Below, one piece after another: positions 27,735 to 37,075 of a DNA stretch of 64,000 nt. Origin of the DNA: Salinibacter grassmerensis (GTDB lineage Bacteria > Bacteroidota > Rhodothermia > Rhodothermales > Salinibacteraceae); the NCBI RefSeq assembly GCF_947077765.1, contig NZ_CAMTTF010000001.1, positions 186,001 through 250,000 of the forward strand, written 5' to 3'. The notes under the pieces are model-generated. The model saw nothing but the letters and a program-made list of their open reading frames with translations. It ran no database searches and had not been told where the DNA came from. The position numbers were made by a program, and so were the translations under genes. Numbering within the stretch: the first letter of the stretch is position 1; every line of letters begins with the position of its first letter.

Positions 27735-28709
27735 ATGGAAAAACAATCTAAGCGACGCCACGACCGGTGTTATCTTATCTCCTCGAAATTCGAATACGAA
27801 GAGACAATAAGCTCGGCATACGGGCCGGCTTACGCCGAGCACATGGGATGGGAGGTGGCGGAACTTGATAATGCCGAAACGGCCATTCGCGAGCATCCCG
27901 TTGTTTTGGTCGACACCCGGTACGACGAAAAGGAGTGTGAACGGCTTCGGAATTTAGTTCGAGAGCACCGAGGAACGATGTTTGGGTTCTCGGTGATTGA
28001 TCCGTACTCTTGGACCGTTGATCAACCCTATTGGTCGACGCTCTTCGAAGTCAAGGGCGAGCCTAATGTCTTTTTCCTCTCGCGCTACCAGCCGAAGGAA
28101 CTCACTGCTGAGCTCGCCGAGAACCCCGGCGACCAGCTCGTCGTCATTCCCTATGCCTTCGTCGATCCCATCATTCCGGTGGACGGATTCGACGAGCGTG
28201 CGTGGAAAGTGGTGCATTCCGGTCGCCACAACGTCAATCGTTACCCCTACCGCCAGACGTTCTACCGCCTGCAAAAGTGGATTCCCCCATTTCAATCGTA
28301 CATCGATGTCCTCGGCCATCCCGGGTATCCGGACGTTGGAGAAGATATTGGCCACGACATCGTTGGGGACGACTACGTCCGTTTTTTGGCGGGATACACC
28401 TTTATGTTCGTTTCCCCGTCACGCCTCTACCTCGAGTTTCTCAAATTTCGTGAGTGTGCGATGGCGGGATGCGTTCCTGTCGGTGTTCCCCCGGACGGCT
28501 TTCACGATGACATACGTCGTCCGTTTGTCGACGGACCGTTTGGGAGCTTCCTTCGATCGGGTCTCCGCCTCCCGGGGATTCTGCGTATGGACCCGGGAGA
28601 AGCGGAAGAGCGCGCCCGAGCGTACCGCGAGGCCTTCGCCCAACATCGGAACCCCCAGGTGTTAAACGAGAAGCTCGATGCATTCCTCGCCGAAACAGGA
28701 CGGATCTGA
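27735..28709 (+). CDS. putative glycosyltransferase of unrecognised family
   Basis: A 324-residue soluble protein without signal peptide. I do not recognise it firmly. The segment FVSPSRLYLEFLKFRECAMA and GCVPVGVPPDGF resembles the donor-binding end of GT-B or exostosin-like enzymes (an acidic residue, then AxAGCxPVG). No N-terminal glycine-rich loop is obvious. It lies at the right edge of the AT-rich island, between a GT4 and a sulfotransferase gene, which supports a role in building the glycan. Confidence 0.5.
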   Translation: MEKQSKRRHDRCYLISSKFEYEETISSAYGPAYAEHMGWEVAELDNAETAIREHPVVLVDTRYDEKECERLRNLVREHRGTMFGFSVIDPYSWTVDQPYWSTLFEVKGEPNVFFLSRYQPKELTAELAENPGDQLVVIPYAFVDPIIPVDGFDERAWKVVHSGRHNVNRYPYRQTFYRLQKWIPPFQSYIDVLGHPGYPDVGEDIGHDIVGDDYVRFLAGYTFMFVSPSRLYLEFLKFRECAMAGCVPVGVPPDGFHDDIRRPFVDGPFGSFLRSGLRLPGILRMDPGEAEERARAYREAFAQHRNPQVLNEKLDAFLAETGRI

Positions 28710-28761
28710 CGCCCCGGCCTCCGGCGTCCTTCAGCTCGTATAACCTTCGTTGGTTGTCATC

Positions 28762-29691
28762 ATGAACGATCAACCGTACGTCTCGTATCTCGTCGCTGGC
28801 ACTCAGCGCAGCGGGACGACCGTAACACATCACTGCCTACGAGGACATCCGCATGTGAGCGCGCTTCGGGAGGAATTAGCCTTTGACCCGTTCTTCGCTG
28901 ATGGGCTCGCAGCGTTCACCTTCGGACGATCTGGCACCACGGCAGAGCAAAAGCAGGGGCGCCGTCATCTCTTTGATGCTCTCACCGCGCCAGAGCGGAC
29001 CGCTGAAACTCGCGCTTGCGGTGTGAAGTGCGCCTTTGGACACGGGAAACAGGCTGAACATTTTGCGGAAGTGTTGCGCGAAGAGTTTCCGGAAGCGAAG
29101 GTTGTCCATGTCGTGCGCCGCGACCAGGTAGCGCAGTTCGGCTCCTTTGTCAAGGCAAGGTCGACAAGCGTTTTCCATCGCACCGGCGATGCCGACGGCA
29201 ACGTTGGTAAAGGCAATACAGGCACCTCGCCCGTATTGACGCTCGATCCGCATAACTTTGCCCGGTACATGCTCGATATACACGAGGCCAACGCATATCT
29301 GCGCCGCCTGGGTGAAACGCACGATGTCTTCACTGTCGAGTACGAGTCCGACATCCTCCAGGGCGATCTCCGAAGCAACGATGCCCTGTTTTCTTTCGTG
29401 AACGTTGAGCCGCGGGAGGCGGTGTGGTTGCGGCATCGCAAGGTTTCTCCTGCGCCCGAGATGTATATCGCCAACTATGCCGCGCTGTCGGACTTGCAAG
29501 CCGAGATCGAGAGCAGGCTCAACGCTGGCCATTCGACCGCGGAGCTTCGCGAAGAGTACGCGCCCCCGCTCTCCAAATCCCTCTATCAAACGGGAAGGCA
29601 CTGGGTCAAACATCCGGGGTACGCTGCCCACCAGATCGCGCACGGTCTTAAGAAGGTATTTGGCTCATCTCAGACGGAGCCGTCTTCATGA
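28762..29691 (+). CDS. sulfotransferase family protein
   Basis: A PAPS-dependent sulfotransferase, 309 residues from the ATG at 28762 (an in-frame ATG at 28750 adds only four). The 5'-phosphosulfate loop is VAGTQRSGTTVTHHCL at about residues 11-26. The 3'-phosphate region is KVVHVVRRDQVAQFGSFVKA. The middle part resembles Stf0-type enzymes. Its last bases overlap the next glycosyltransferase start (ATGA), implying coupled translation. Confidence 0.82.
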   Translation: MNDQPYVSYLVAGTQRSGTTVTHHCLRGHPHVSALREELAFDPFFADGLAAFTFGRSGTTAEQKQGRRHLFDALTAPERTAETRACGVKCAFGHGKQAEHFAEVLREEFPEAKVVHVVRRDQVAQFGSFVKARSTSVFHRTGDADGNVGKGNTGTSPVLTLDPHNFARYMLDIHEANAYLRRLGETHDVFTVEYESDILQGDLRSNDALFSFVNVEPREAVWLRHRKVSPAPEMYIANYAALSDLQAEIESRLNAGHSTAELREEYAPPLSKSLYQTGRHWVKHPGYAAHQIAHGLKKVFGSSQTEPSS

Positions 29692-30911
29692 ACGTTGCTC
29701 TCATCACGTACGAATACCCCCCAGAAACCGGGGGGGGAGGCATTGGCACCTATGTCGCCAATGCCGCCCGCATGTTACACAAGCATGGCCACCGTGTCGA
29801 GGTGTTTGCCGGTGGGGAGCGGTCTCGCAGCACAGAGACTCCGTTTGGGGCATCACTGCACCGCGTCGAGTGCGCGTGCCGGGCCGACTTCTCTGATGCC
29901 GTCGTACCCGCGTTCGCTGAACGCTACCAGACGGCCGGGTTTGATGTTGTGGAAGGACCGGAGTACCACGCCGACGCCGCAGGCATTCGGGAGGTGTTTC
30001 CCGAAATTCCGCTGGTGGTGAAGCTGCATACGGCCAGTTGCATACTGAAGGAAGTAAATATCAATCGTCACCTAACCCTGTGGGACAAGGCGCGTTTTCT
30101 TGTGGGAGGGGGCATACGCGGACAGGTGCCGTCGCCGCACTGGACCTACGACCCCATAGAAGATGCTGAGCGGAAACATGCCCTTGCGGCGGATGTCGTG
30201 GCGGCGCCATCTCGGAGTATTGGAGAGCGTATGGTTAAGTGGTGGGGACTGCAGAGAGAGAAGATCTTCCACTTTCCGTATCCGTTTGAAGCGAGCAACT
30301 CGCTTCTGAACGTAGATCCGGATACCGACACACAGCGTGTCACGTTTGTCGGGCGACTGGAGATGCGGAAGGGGGTGCTCGATCTGGCCGAGGCTATTCC
30401 AAAAGTACTGACCCAGTGCCCCGATGCCCACTTTCGATTTATTGGGGATGCACAGGCCCATCCGCGAACCGGTGAAGACCTGCGAGCTGTGATGGAGCGA
30501 CGACTCCAGTCCTACAATGAATCGGTGGAGTTTACAGGGTTCGTCCCGTATTCCGAAATCCCCTCATATTTATCAGAAACCGATATTTGCGTTTTCCCGA
30601 GTTTATGGGAAAACTTTCCGAATGTCTGCCTGGAAGCAATGAGCGCCGCCCGAGGAGTCGTGGGAAGCAGCTCGGGAGGAATGTCTGAGATGCTCGATGA
30701 TGGGACCTACGGTCGTGTCGTTACGCCTCAGCGTCCAAGTGAGCTTGCTGACGCGATCCTCGACCTTCTCAATCATCCTGAGGAGCGGAAGCGTCTCGGA
30801 AGAGCAGCCCGAGAACGCGTACAGGAGAGCTACAGCTTCGAAGCAGTAGTTCCCCAGCAGGAAGCCTGTTATGAAGCCGCCATTCGCCGACACGAAACAC
30901 ACGCCACATAA
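29688..30911 (+). CDS. glycosyltransferase family 4
   Basis: A GT-B enzyme, 407 residues, starting inside the stop of the sulfotransferase gene. The acceptor domain begins MNVALITYEYPPETGGGGIG, with a typical Gly-rich loop. The donor domain contains VTFVGRLEMRKGVLDLAEAI, FRFIGDAQAHPRTGEDLRAV and the catalytic-region segment FPSLWENFPNVCLEAMSAAR. One member of the chain of transferases that would assemble the repeat unit. Confidence 0.88.
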   Translation: MNVALITYEYPPETGGGGIGTYVANAARMLHKHGHRVEVFAGGERSRSTETPFGASLHRVECACRADFSDAVVPAFAERYQTAGFDVVEGPEYHADAAGIREVFPEIPLVVKLHTASCILKEVNINRHLTLWDKARFLVGGGIRGQVPSPHWTYDPIEDAERKHALAADVVAAPSRSIGERMVKWWGLQREKIFHFPYPFEASNSLLNVDPDTDTQRVTFVGRLEMRKGVLDLAEAIPKVLTQCPDAHFRFIGDAQAHPRTGEDLRAVMERRLQSYNESVEFTGFVPYSEIPSYLSETDICVFPSLWENFPNVCLEAMSAARGVVGSSSGGMSEMLDDGTYGRVVTPQRPSELADAILDLLNHPEERKRLGRAARERVQESYSFEAVVPQQEACYEAAIRRHETHAT

Positions 30912-30926
30912 CTGCTTGGTTGTCGA

Positions 30927-31919
30927 ATGAGCATTGACGTTTCGGCCATCGTATGCACCCACAACCCGCGTGATGACCACCTCCGCCGTACCCTTTCCGG
31001 GCTACGCCGTCAGTCGCTGGACGACGACCGATGGGAACTGTTGATCATCGATAATGCAAGTGACGCACAGCTCGCCGACCAGATCGACGTGTCCTGGCAC
31101 CCGAACGGGCGTGTCGTCCGCGAGGACCAGGTGGGACTGACCCACGCTCGTCTTCGTAGCTTCCACGAGGCCGAGGCGTCCCTCCTCGTGTACATCGACG
31201 ACGATAATGTCCTGGCCCCTACGTATCTGGAGCGTGTCGTCGAGCTTTTTGAGAAGTACTCCGGGGTAGGGGCCCTCGGCGGGAAGGCCTTGCCGGAGTA
31301 CGAAGTGGATCCGCCCAGCTGGTTCGACAAGGTCGGAATGGATCTGGGATGCCGTGATTTGGGTGGCGAGGTGCAGACGGCCTCATGGACGGATGTCCCG
31401 GTCGATGAGCGGACGTACCCCGAGTGCGCGCCGATTGGGGCGGGGTTGGCCATCCGCCGAGAGGCATACCAAACGTACGTTGAGTCGGCAGCACGGGACG
31501 CCCGGCGGACCGCCCTGGGTCGAGCCGGTGAGAGTCTCGCGTCCGGCGAGGACAACGACATTGTGATGACGCTGCTGGAAGAAGGCTGGTCGGTGGGGTA
31601 CTTCCCGTCCCTTGAGCTCACACACCTGATTCCGAAAGAGCGAGTCATGCCCGACTATCTCGCCGAAATGGCGGAGAGCTCCAACAAAACGTGGGTGACG
31701 GTTCTGGACGTTCACGACATTCGCCCATGGCCTCCCATTTTTGAATGGACCGTGCCGCTACGGAAGATGCGTGCCTATCTCATGACGCGGGCCTGGAAGG
31801 GGCCACTTGAGCGTATTAAATGGGGAGGTGCATGTGGACAGTTCGAAGGGCAAGCACTACTGTCCGGGAAGACTGGGTCTCACTCATCCAATCCCTCTGG
31901 CGTTAATGAAGTCCAGTAA
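30927..31919 (+). CDS. glycosyltransferase family 2
   Basis: An inverting GT-A enzyme, 330 residues, 15 bases after the previous gene. It shows SAIVCTHNPRDDHLRRTLSG, LLIIDNASDAQ and the DXD metal site in LLVYIDDDNVLAP. PIGAGLAIRREAY and SGEDNDIVMTLLEEGWSVGY are the usual C-terminal acceptor motifs. It resembles WcaA/rhamnosyltransferase-type proteins, but specificity is unknown. Confidence 0.87.
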   Translation: MSIDVSAIVCTHNPRDDHLRRTLSGLRRQSLDDDRWELLIIDNASDAQLADQIDVSWHPNGRVVREDQVGLTHARLRSFHEAEASLLVYIDDDNVLAPTYLERVVELFEKYSGVGALGGKALPEYEVDPPSWFDKVGMDLGCRDLGGEVQTASWTDVPVDERTYPECAPIGAGLAIRREAYQTYVESAARDARRTALGRAGESLASGEDNDIVMTLLEEGWSVGYFPSLELTHLIPKERVMPDYLAEMAESSNKTWVTVLDVHDIRPWPPIFEWTVPLRKMRAYLMTRAWKGPLERIKWGGACGQFEGQALLSGKTGSHSSNPSGVNEVQ

Positions 31920-32904
31920 CATTCTTTCTTCCGTAAAATCTGCTGCTCGGTCAGTCGGTGTAGGAAAGCTATACCGTCTCGGAATTCGAAAGCCCATGAG
32001 CACGGTGAAGCAGTCGATCCAAGAGGGGGGACCTCTGGAGCAGTGGCGGACCCGACGGGGAAAAGAGGAAATGATTGAGGCGGCCGAGCAGCTTCCGGAA
32101 ATGGCCCCACCCCCGCCCCCCCCGGAGCCGATGAAGGTACACTTCTTAACAGGGTCAGACCACTGGTATCAGAGCCTCTTCTGTTTTCTGTCGCTACAGC
32201 GCTTCTGCGACGATCGGATCATTCCTGTTCTTTACAGCGACGGCTCCCTCTCTGAGTCATACCGGGAAAAGTTTCAGCGGGTGGTTCCGTGGGCCGAGAT
32301 CCAGACGATCGATGACATAAAAGACCGCCTCAACGATGCCCTTCCGAAAAGCCAGTATTCGTTGCTTCGAGAGTGGCGCCACATTCAACCACTCACACGG
32401 AAAATTACGGATCTGCACGCTGGGGAAGAAGGTTGGAAGCTTCTTTTGGATTCTGACATGCTTTTCTTTCGGAAGCCCCAGTTTCTGATCGACTACCTCC
32501 GCCAGCCGGAAAGCCCATGTTATATGGTAGACATTGACACCCACTATGGGTATTCGCCTCAGCTCCGGTACAGGTTGGTGGATAGTCCCATTCCTGAAGC
32601 TGTAAATATCGGGATCTTCGGGTTAAAGAGTGATGAGGTAGACTTTGATCAGCTTCAAAAGTGGCTTCAGATTATGGTTAAAGAAGAAGGTTCAAGCTAC
32701 AATATCACTCAGGGCCTGAGTAGTTTGATATTCGCCGGCAGAGATTGTGAAGTAGCCCCACCCGGCGAGTATGTGGTTCTTCCGTCCTTAGAGGAGGGGA
32801 AGTCCCCATCTGCGACACTTCACCACTACGTGGCTGAATCGAAGCGAGCCTACTTCCAGCACGGGTGGCGGCATATCCAAAAACAGGCTGCTCATGCTGA
32901 CTGA
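31906..32904 (+). CDS. putative glycosyltransferase with a proline-run linker
   Basis: I start this at the ATG at 31906, which overlaps the previous stop, rather than at 31807, whose extra 33 residues overlap the GT2 gene. The product has 332 residues. An N-terminal Lys/Arg-rich stretch ends in a run of six Pro (near residue 70), followed by MKVHFLTGSDHWYQSLFCFL and LLLDSDMLFFRKPQFLIDYL, where DSDMLFF is a DXD-like metal site as in GT-A nucleotide-diphosphosugar transferases (GT8-like). Function is inferred from that motif and the context. Confidence 0.6.
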   Translation: MKSSNILSSVKSAARSVGVGKLYRLGIRKPMSTVKQSIQEGGPLEQWRTRRGKEEMIEAAEQLPEMAPPPPPPEPMKVHFLTGSDHWYQSLFCFLSLQRFCDDRIIPVLYSDGSLSESYREKFQRVVPWAEIQTIDDIKDRLNDALPKSQYSLLREWRHIQPLTRKITDLHAGEEGWKLLLDSDMLFFRKPQFLIDYLRQPESPCYMVDIDTHYGYSPQLRYRLVDSPIPEAVNIGIFGLKSDEVDFDQLQKWLQIMVKEEGSSYNITQGLSSLIFAGRDCEVAPPGEYVVLPSLEEGKSPSATLHHYVAESKRAYFQHGWRHIQKQAAHAD

Positions 32905-32944
32905 CCACGCTTTCTCGTTCTGTACTGGCTGCCTCTCCGGCCTC

Positions 32945-33877
32945 ATGTCTACTTCTCTGTTCCACAAGCTCCGCTGGCGAGCACACGAGTACAGCGCACG
33001 GGCTCAAAACTGGCTCATTGAAAACCAGTGGCTTCCTGGTCACCATGACTATCAACGATTTATCATTGTGTGCGATATTCGAACGGGGTCTACGATGCTT
33101 CGGTCGTTTTTGGCCGACCATCCATCGGTTCGAATGTTTTTTGAGTTGTTCCATCTGTTCCCCGACAATGTCCCCTTCGACGTAAAAGGCTATAAACAAA
33201 AAGGTGGAAATCCCGAAGTCGTGCAGCGGCGAAACACGGATCCAGTCAAGTTCCTTAAGACGGATGTTTTTACGCGCCAACCACTGTTTGTACAGGCCGT
33301 CGGATTTAAGCTCCTCTACACACAGGCCCGCTCCCAGCACATGTGGTGGCAAGATCCGCCGTACGAACGCTGGTGGACTCATATCGACCGGAGTGTGGAC
33401 TGGAAGGAAACAACATCGGACCTGTGGGGCTATCTGGCTGAGGAAACAGACATCGCAATCATTCACCTGACGCGCGAGAATTTACTAAAGCAAAAGGTGT
33501 CTGCCCAACTGGCCAAAAAAACTGGCCACTGGGGGGCTGGTGCAACCGGTGGTGTAAACGAAGACGATGCAGAACCTACCGTGTCGCTCAATCCAAAACA
33601 CTGCTACGAAGACTTCGAGGCTAAACGCCAGATGCAGGAGCAAATCGAGGAGCGGTTTTCTGATCATCGTCTCCTCGCAGTCACCTATGAACAACTTGTC
33701 GAGAATCGGAATCAGATGCTGCGTCACGTCCAAGAGTTCATCGATGTGCCCATTCGGCCGCTTCAGACCGAGACGGAGAAGCAAAGAAAACGTCCTCTTT
33801 CCCGGGTAATTGAAAACTATGACGTTCTCCGTCGAGAGATGAAGAGGACCCCATGGATACGGTTTTTCGAAGAGTAG
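32945..33877 (+). CDS. sulfotransferase family protein
   Basis: 310 residues from the ATG at 32945; an earlier in-frame ATG at 32894 overlaps the previous gene and adds 17 residues with no family similarity. The PAPS-binding loop is VCDIRTGSTMLRSFLADHPS (about residues 42-61), fitting Stf0-type sulfotransferases. DIAIIHLTRENLLKQKVSAQ carries the 3'-phosphate-binding Arg, and RLLAVTYEQLVENRNQML completes the pattern. Confidence 0.82.
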   Translation: MSTSLFHKLRWRAHEYSARAQNWLIENQWLPGHHDYQRFIIVCDIRTGSTMLRSFLADHPSVRMFFELFHLFPDNVPFDVKGYKQKGGNPEVVQRRNTDPVKFLKTDVFTRQPLFVQAVGFKLLYTQARSQHMWWQDPPYERWWTHIDRSVDWKETTSDLWGYLAEETDIAIIHLTRENLLKQKVSAQLAKKTGHWGAGATGGVNEDDAEPTVSLNPKHCYEDFEAKRQMQEQIEERFSDHRLLAVTYEQLVENRNQMLRHVQEFIDVPIRPLQTETEKQRKRPLSRVIENYDVLRREMKRTPWIRFFEE

Positions 33878-33932
33878 AGCCCTTTCCTTTCTTTCGCCAT
33901 CCGCTTGCTGCTTTCTTCCGGATGATTACACC

Positions 33933-34961
33933 TTGACTGATGCTGTGTCAATGGAAAGCCCCCTCGTTTCCATCTGCATGCCTGCCTACAACGCGGAAGA
34001 CTACGTCGCCGACGCTATAGATTCTGCACTCGCTCAGACCTGGTCACCCCTCGAAATCGTCGTCGTGAACGATGGATCGACGGATTGCACCGGAGAGATC
34101 CTTGATGCGTACGATTTCGAATGCGACCGACTCCGCGTCTCACATCAAGAGAATCAAGGCCAATGTGCGGCGGCTAATGACGCGTACCGGGCCGCCCATG
34201 GGGACCTGATAAAGTTCTTTGATGCCGACGATCTCCTCTCACCAGACTTTGTAGAAAGACAAGTAGAACAGCTTGATGGGAGCACCACGCACGTAGCGTC
34301 GGCCGAGTGGGCGCGGTTCTACGACGACCCGTCGGAGTCGACCTTTGAGCCGGAGGACGTGTGGCGAGACATGGACCCGGTCGACTGGCTCGTGACCGCA
34401 TGGGGGGACGCGCGCCCCATGATGCAGTGTGCACTGTGGCTTATCCCTCGTCCAGTCCTTGAAGAAGCAGGGCTCTGGGACGAACGCTTGTCGCTGATTA
34501 ACGACTTTGAGTTCTTTACTCGCGTGCTGGTGCACGCTGAGGGTGTGCGATTCACCCCGGGGGCCCGGATGTATTACCGCTCCGGCCTCGACGAAAGCCT
34601 ATCGGGGCAGGACAGCCGTGAGCACGTCGAGTCAGCGTTTCGCTCGCTCATGGACGGAACGCAGCATCTGCTGGACCGCGAAGACAGCCCGCGCACCCGC
34701 AGGGCCGCCGCCAACATGCTGCGGAACTTCGTCTACGAATACTACCCGGACTATTCGAACCTGCGAGCTAAGATAGAGGCTCGGGTTGAGGAATTGGGGG
34801 GGAGTGACCTGGAGCCGCAAGGACCTCCGGGGTTCGAACTATTGCGTCCGATCCTCGGTTGGAAACTGGCACGTCGTGTACAGCACTTCGCGGAGCGAAA
34901 TAAGCTCACACGAGCCGGACTGTCGTCGCATCTGGAGAGTTATGGATTAGGCTCTGCCTGA
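33933..34961 (+). CDS. glycosyltransferase family 2
   Basis: A GT-A enzyme with a TTG start at 33933 (342 residues) or, equally possible, ATG at 33951 (336 residues, MESPLVSICMPAYN). It shows SICMPAYNAEDYVADAIDSA, VVVNDGSTDCTGEI and the metal site IKFFDADDLLSPDFV. The C-terminal 100 residues are helical and lack membrane segments. Followed by a broken sulfotransferase gene. Confidence 0.85.
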   Translation: MTDAVSMESPLVSICMPAYNAEDYVADAIDSALAQTWSPLEIVVVNDGSTDCTGEILDAYDFECDRLRVSHQENQGQCAAANDAYRAAHGDLIKFFDADDLLSPDFVERQVEQLDGSTTHVASAEWARFYDDPSESTFEPEDVWRDMDPVDWLVTAWGDARPMMQCALWLIPRPVLEEAGLWDERLSLINDFEFFTRVLVHAEGVRFTPGARMYYRSGLDESLSGQDSREHVESAFRSLMDGTQHLLDREDSPRTRRAAANMLRNFVYEYYPDYSNLRAKIEARVEELGGSDLEPQGPPGFELLRPILGWKLARRVQHFAERNKLTRAGLSSHLESYGLGSA

Positions 34962-34990
34962 CATTCTCCCTTCTGTGTTCTGATTCCAGC

Positions 34991-35766
34991 GACTGTCGTG
35001 AGCAGGCGGTCTTTCCCGATGTTCTGATCGTAGGGGCCTTGAAGTGTGGAACCACTTCGCTATTCTGCTATCTCGAGGAGCACCCTGAATTTTACTCCTC
35101 CCCGGAGAAAGAGCCCCACTTCGTATTCGTATATAGGGGAAGAGCGCCCGCACTGAGGAATCGGCAGCGTTGAAGAGTACGCCGCGCTGTTCCAAGACAG
35201 TTCGCCCGGCCAGCTCTATATGGAGGCGTCTACGAGGCATCTATACAGCGGTACAGCCGTGGAGCAAATCCGGCGGTACGCTCTTGATACAGAACGCATT
35301 GCGCTTTTGCGGAAGCCTATTGAGTGTGCATACACAAGCTGGTCATTCCGCGTTCAGCAAGGTTGGGAGTCCCTTTCCTTCTCAGAAGCGATTGCCGCCG
35401 AAGAACGACGGATCGAGGTAGGAGGCGAACCGTGATCCGTTACCCGAGTGTGGGGATATATTTTAAGTAGGTCCGTCGATTTTGCGATCACCTTGGTCGA
35501 GATCAGTTCCGGATTTTCTTTTTCGAGGACGTCAAGGACGCCCCCGATGCGGTTGCGGAAGAGGCGTTTTCGCTTCTTGGTCTAGGTCCGGTCGGGAGGG
35601 TCGATACGAGCACCATTCACAATCCGACCCCCGGAGTCAGGTCATCAACTACCTGCAGGAGGCCGAACCCTTCCGCTGGATTGCCCGTCGGCTTCTCCTC
35701 GAGTCTAAATGGGCGGTCCTTCGCCGTGGGGTCCAAATGGAACGAGAAGTCCCGTCCGCTGCTTGA
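34991..35766 (+). pseudogene. broken sulfotransferase gene
   Basis: Three successive frames together encode one sulfotransferase. The first gives VLIVGALKCGTTSLFCYLEE (PAPS loop), then HPEFYSSPEKEPHF. After a frameshift near 35150 comes ALLRKPIECAYTSWSFRVQQ. A third frame has YFK, a TAG stop near 35469, VRRFCDHLGRDQFRIFFFED and EEAFSFLGLG; a final shift leads to YLQEAEPFRWIARRLLLESK. I count at least three frameshifts and one in-frame stop, and no plausible start codon before the loop. Confidence 0.8.
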
Positions 35767-35903
35767 TCCGTCTCGTTCCGACGAACGCTGACCGAGCGGG
35801 TGTGGCCGGACGCGGGGCGGTTGAAAATCCTCATAGACGTGAGTCTCTCGCGGTGGGCCGAATAACAACAGAGGGTGCCATTTCTTCAGATACAGCTACC
35901 TAC

Positions 35904-36932
35904 ATGCACGTCGCAATTACGGTCGACCCAATGCTCCCAGTGCCTCCGCCTCTCTACGGGGGCGTTGAACGGATCATTGACCTGCTTGTCCGCGGCCTCG
36001 TAGAGCGAGGACATGATGTCACCCTCTTTGCACATGCCGACTCGGAGGTTCCGTGTCGGCACATTCCGTTTCCGGGCACGAAGAGTCAGAATCTCGTCGA
36101 TACGATTCGAAACACGCTCACACTGTCCCGGCTCCTGGTAGAGCGCCCCGACATCGTCCACAGCGCAAGTCGACTCGCGTATTTGACGCCCCTGCTCCCC
36201 CTGAAAATTCCGAAGATCATGAACTACCATCGTATCCCGACGGTGCAGCAGGTCCGGAAGGCCATGGTTTTAGCACGAGGGGACTCAATGGCCTTTACGG
36301 GGGTCAGCGAGCACATCGCCGAACGTATCCGGCCCCATGCCCCGGCGTATGCGGTGTACAATGCCGTGTCGATGGAGACGTACGACTACGTCGAAGAGGT
36401 GTCCAGCGATGACCCCCTTGTTTTTCTGGGACGTATCGAACCAATCAAGGGGACGCACCGAGCCATCGAGGTCGCCCAACGTACCCAGCGGGAGTTGATT
36501 ATTGCAGGGAACGTGAATGAGGGGCACACCGCCTATTTTCAGGAGCGAGTGGAGCCCCACCTCGACGGATCACAGATCCGATATGTCGGGACTGTCGACG
36601 ACGTGGAGAAGAACGAAATGCTCGGTCGGTCGGTGGCGCTTCTCATGCCGATCGATTGGGAGGAACCCTTCGGCCTCGTGATGGCCGAGGCCATGGCGTG
36701 CGGCACCCCCGTTATTGGGCTTCGTCACGGGGCAGTTGGGGAAGTCGTCGATGACGGCACCACCGGCTTCGTATGTGACACTGTTGACGAAATGGTGGAA
36801 GCGGTCGGGCGTATCGGTACGATCAACCGGGCAGCATGCCGCGAACGCTGCGAAACCCTGTTCAGTCAGAAAGCCCTGGTGGACTCGTATGAGCGTGTGT
36901 ACGAGGCTCGAATTACTACTCTACGATCGTAG
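35904..36932 (+). CDS. glycosyltransferase family 4
   Basis: A GT-B enzyme of 342 residues. The ATG at 35904 is chosen because MHVAITVDPMLPVPPPLYGG is the standard N-terminal strand and Gly loop; the frame from 35709 adds 65 residues that overlap the sulfotransferase relic. The donor domain has LVFLGRIEPIKGTHRAIEVA and LMPIDWEEPFGLVMAEAMAC with the EX7E-type pair. It resembles enzymes that act on trehalose or sucrose-like and polysaccharide acceptors, but context favours the polysaccharide. Confidence 0.87.
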   Translation: MHVAITVDPMLPVPPPLYGGVERIIDLLVRGLVERGHDVTLFAHADSEVPCRHIPFPGTKSQNLVDTIRNTLTLSRLLVERPDIVHSASRLAYLTPLLPLKIPKIMNYHRIPTVQQVRKAMVLARGDSMAFTGVSEHIAERIRPHAPAYAVYNAVSMETYDYVEEVSSDDPLVFLGRIEPIKGTHRAIEVAQRTQRELIIAGNVNEGHTAYFQERVEPHLDGSQIRYVGTVDDVEKNEMLGRSVALLMPIDWEEPFGLVMAEAMACGTPVIGLRHGAVGEVVDDGTTGFVCDTVDEMVEAVGRIGTINRAACRERCETLFSQKALVDSYERVYEARITTLRS

Positions 36933-37075
36933 ATAGGCGCCAGACGGGGGTAATTTTCAGCGAGCCGGGCGATATGGCTACGTTGAGAGGGAATCAAGGG
37001 TGCGGAGAGCATGCGGTAAATCACGAAGGCGGCTTTCCTGTCGAGCACAGAATGCATCGTCCTTGGCAAGCTTAA

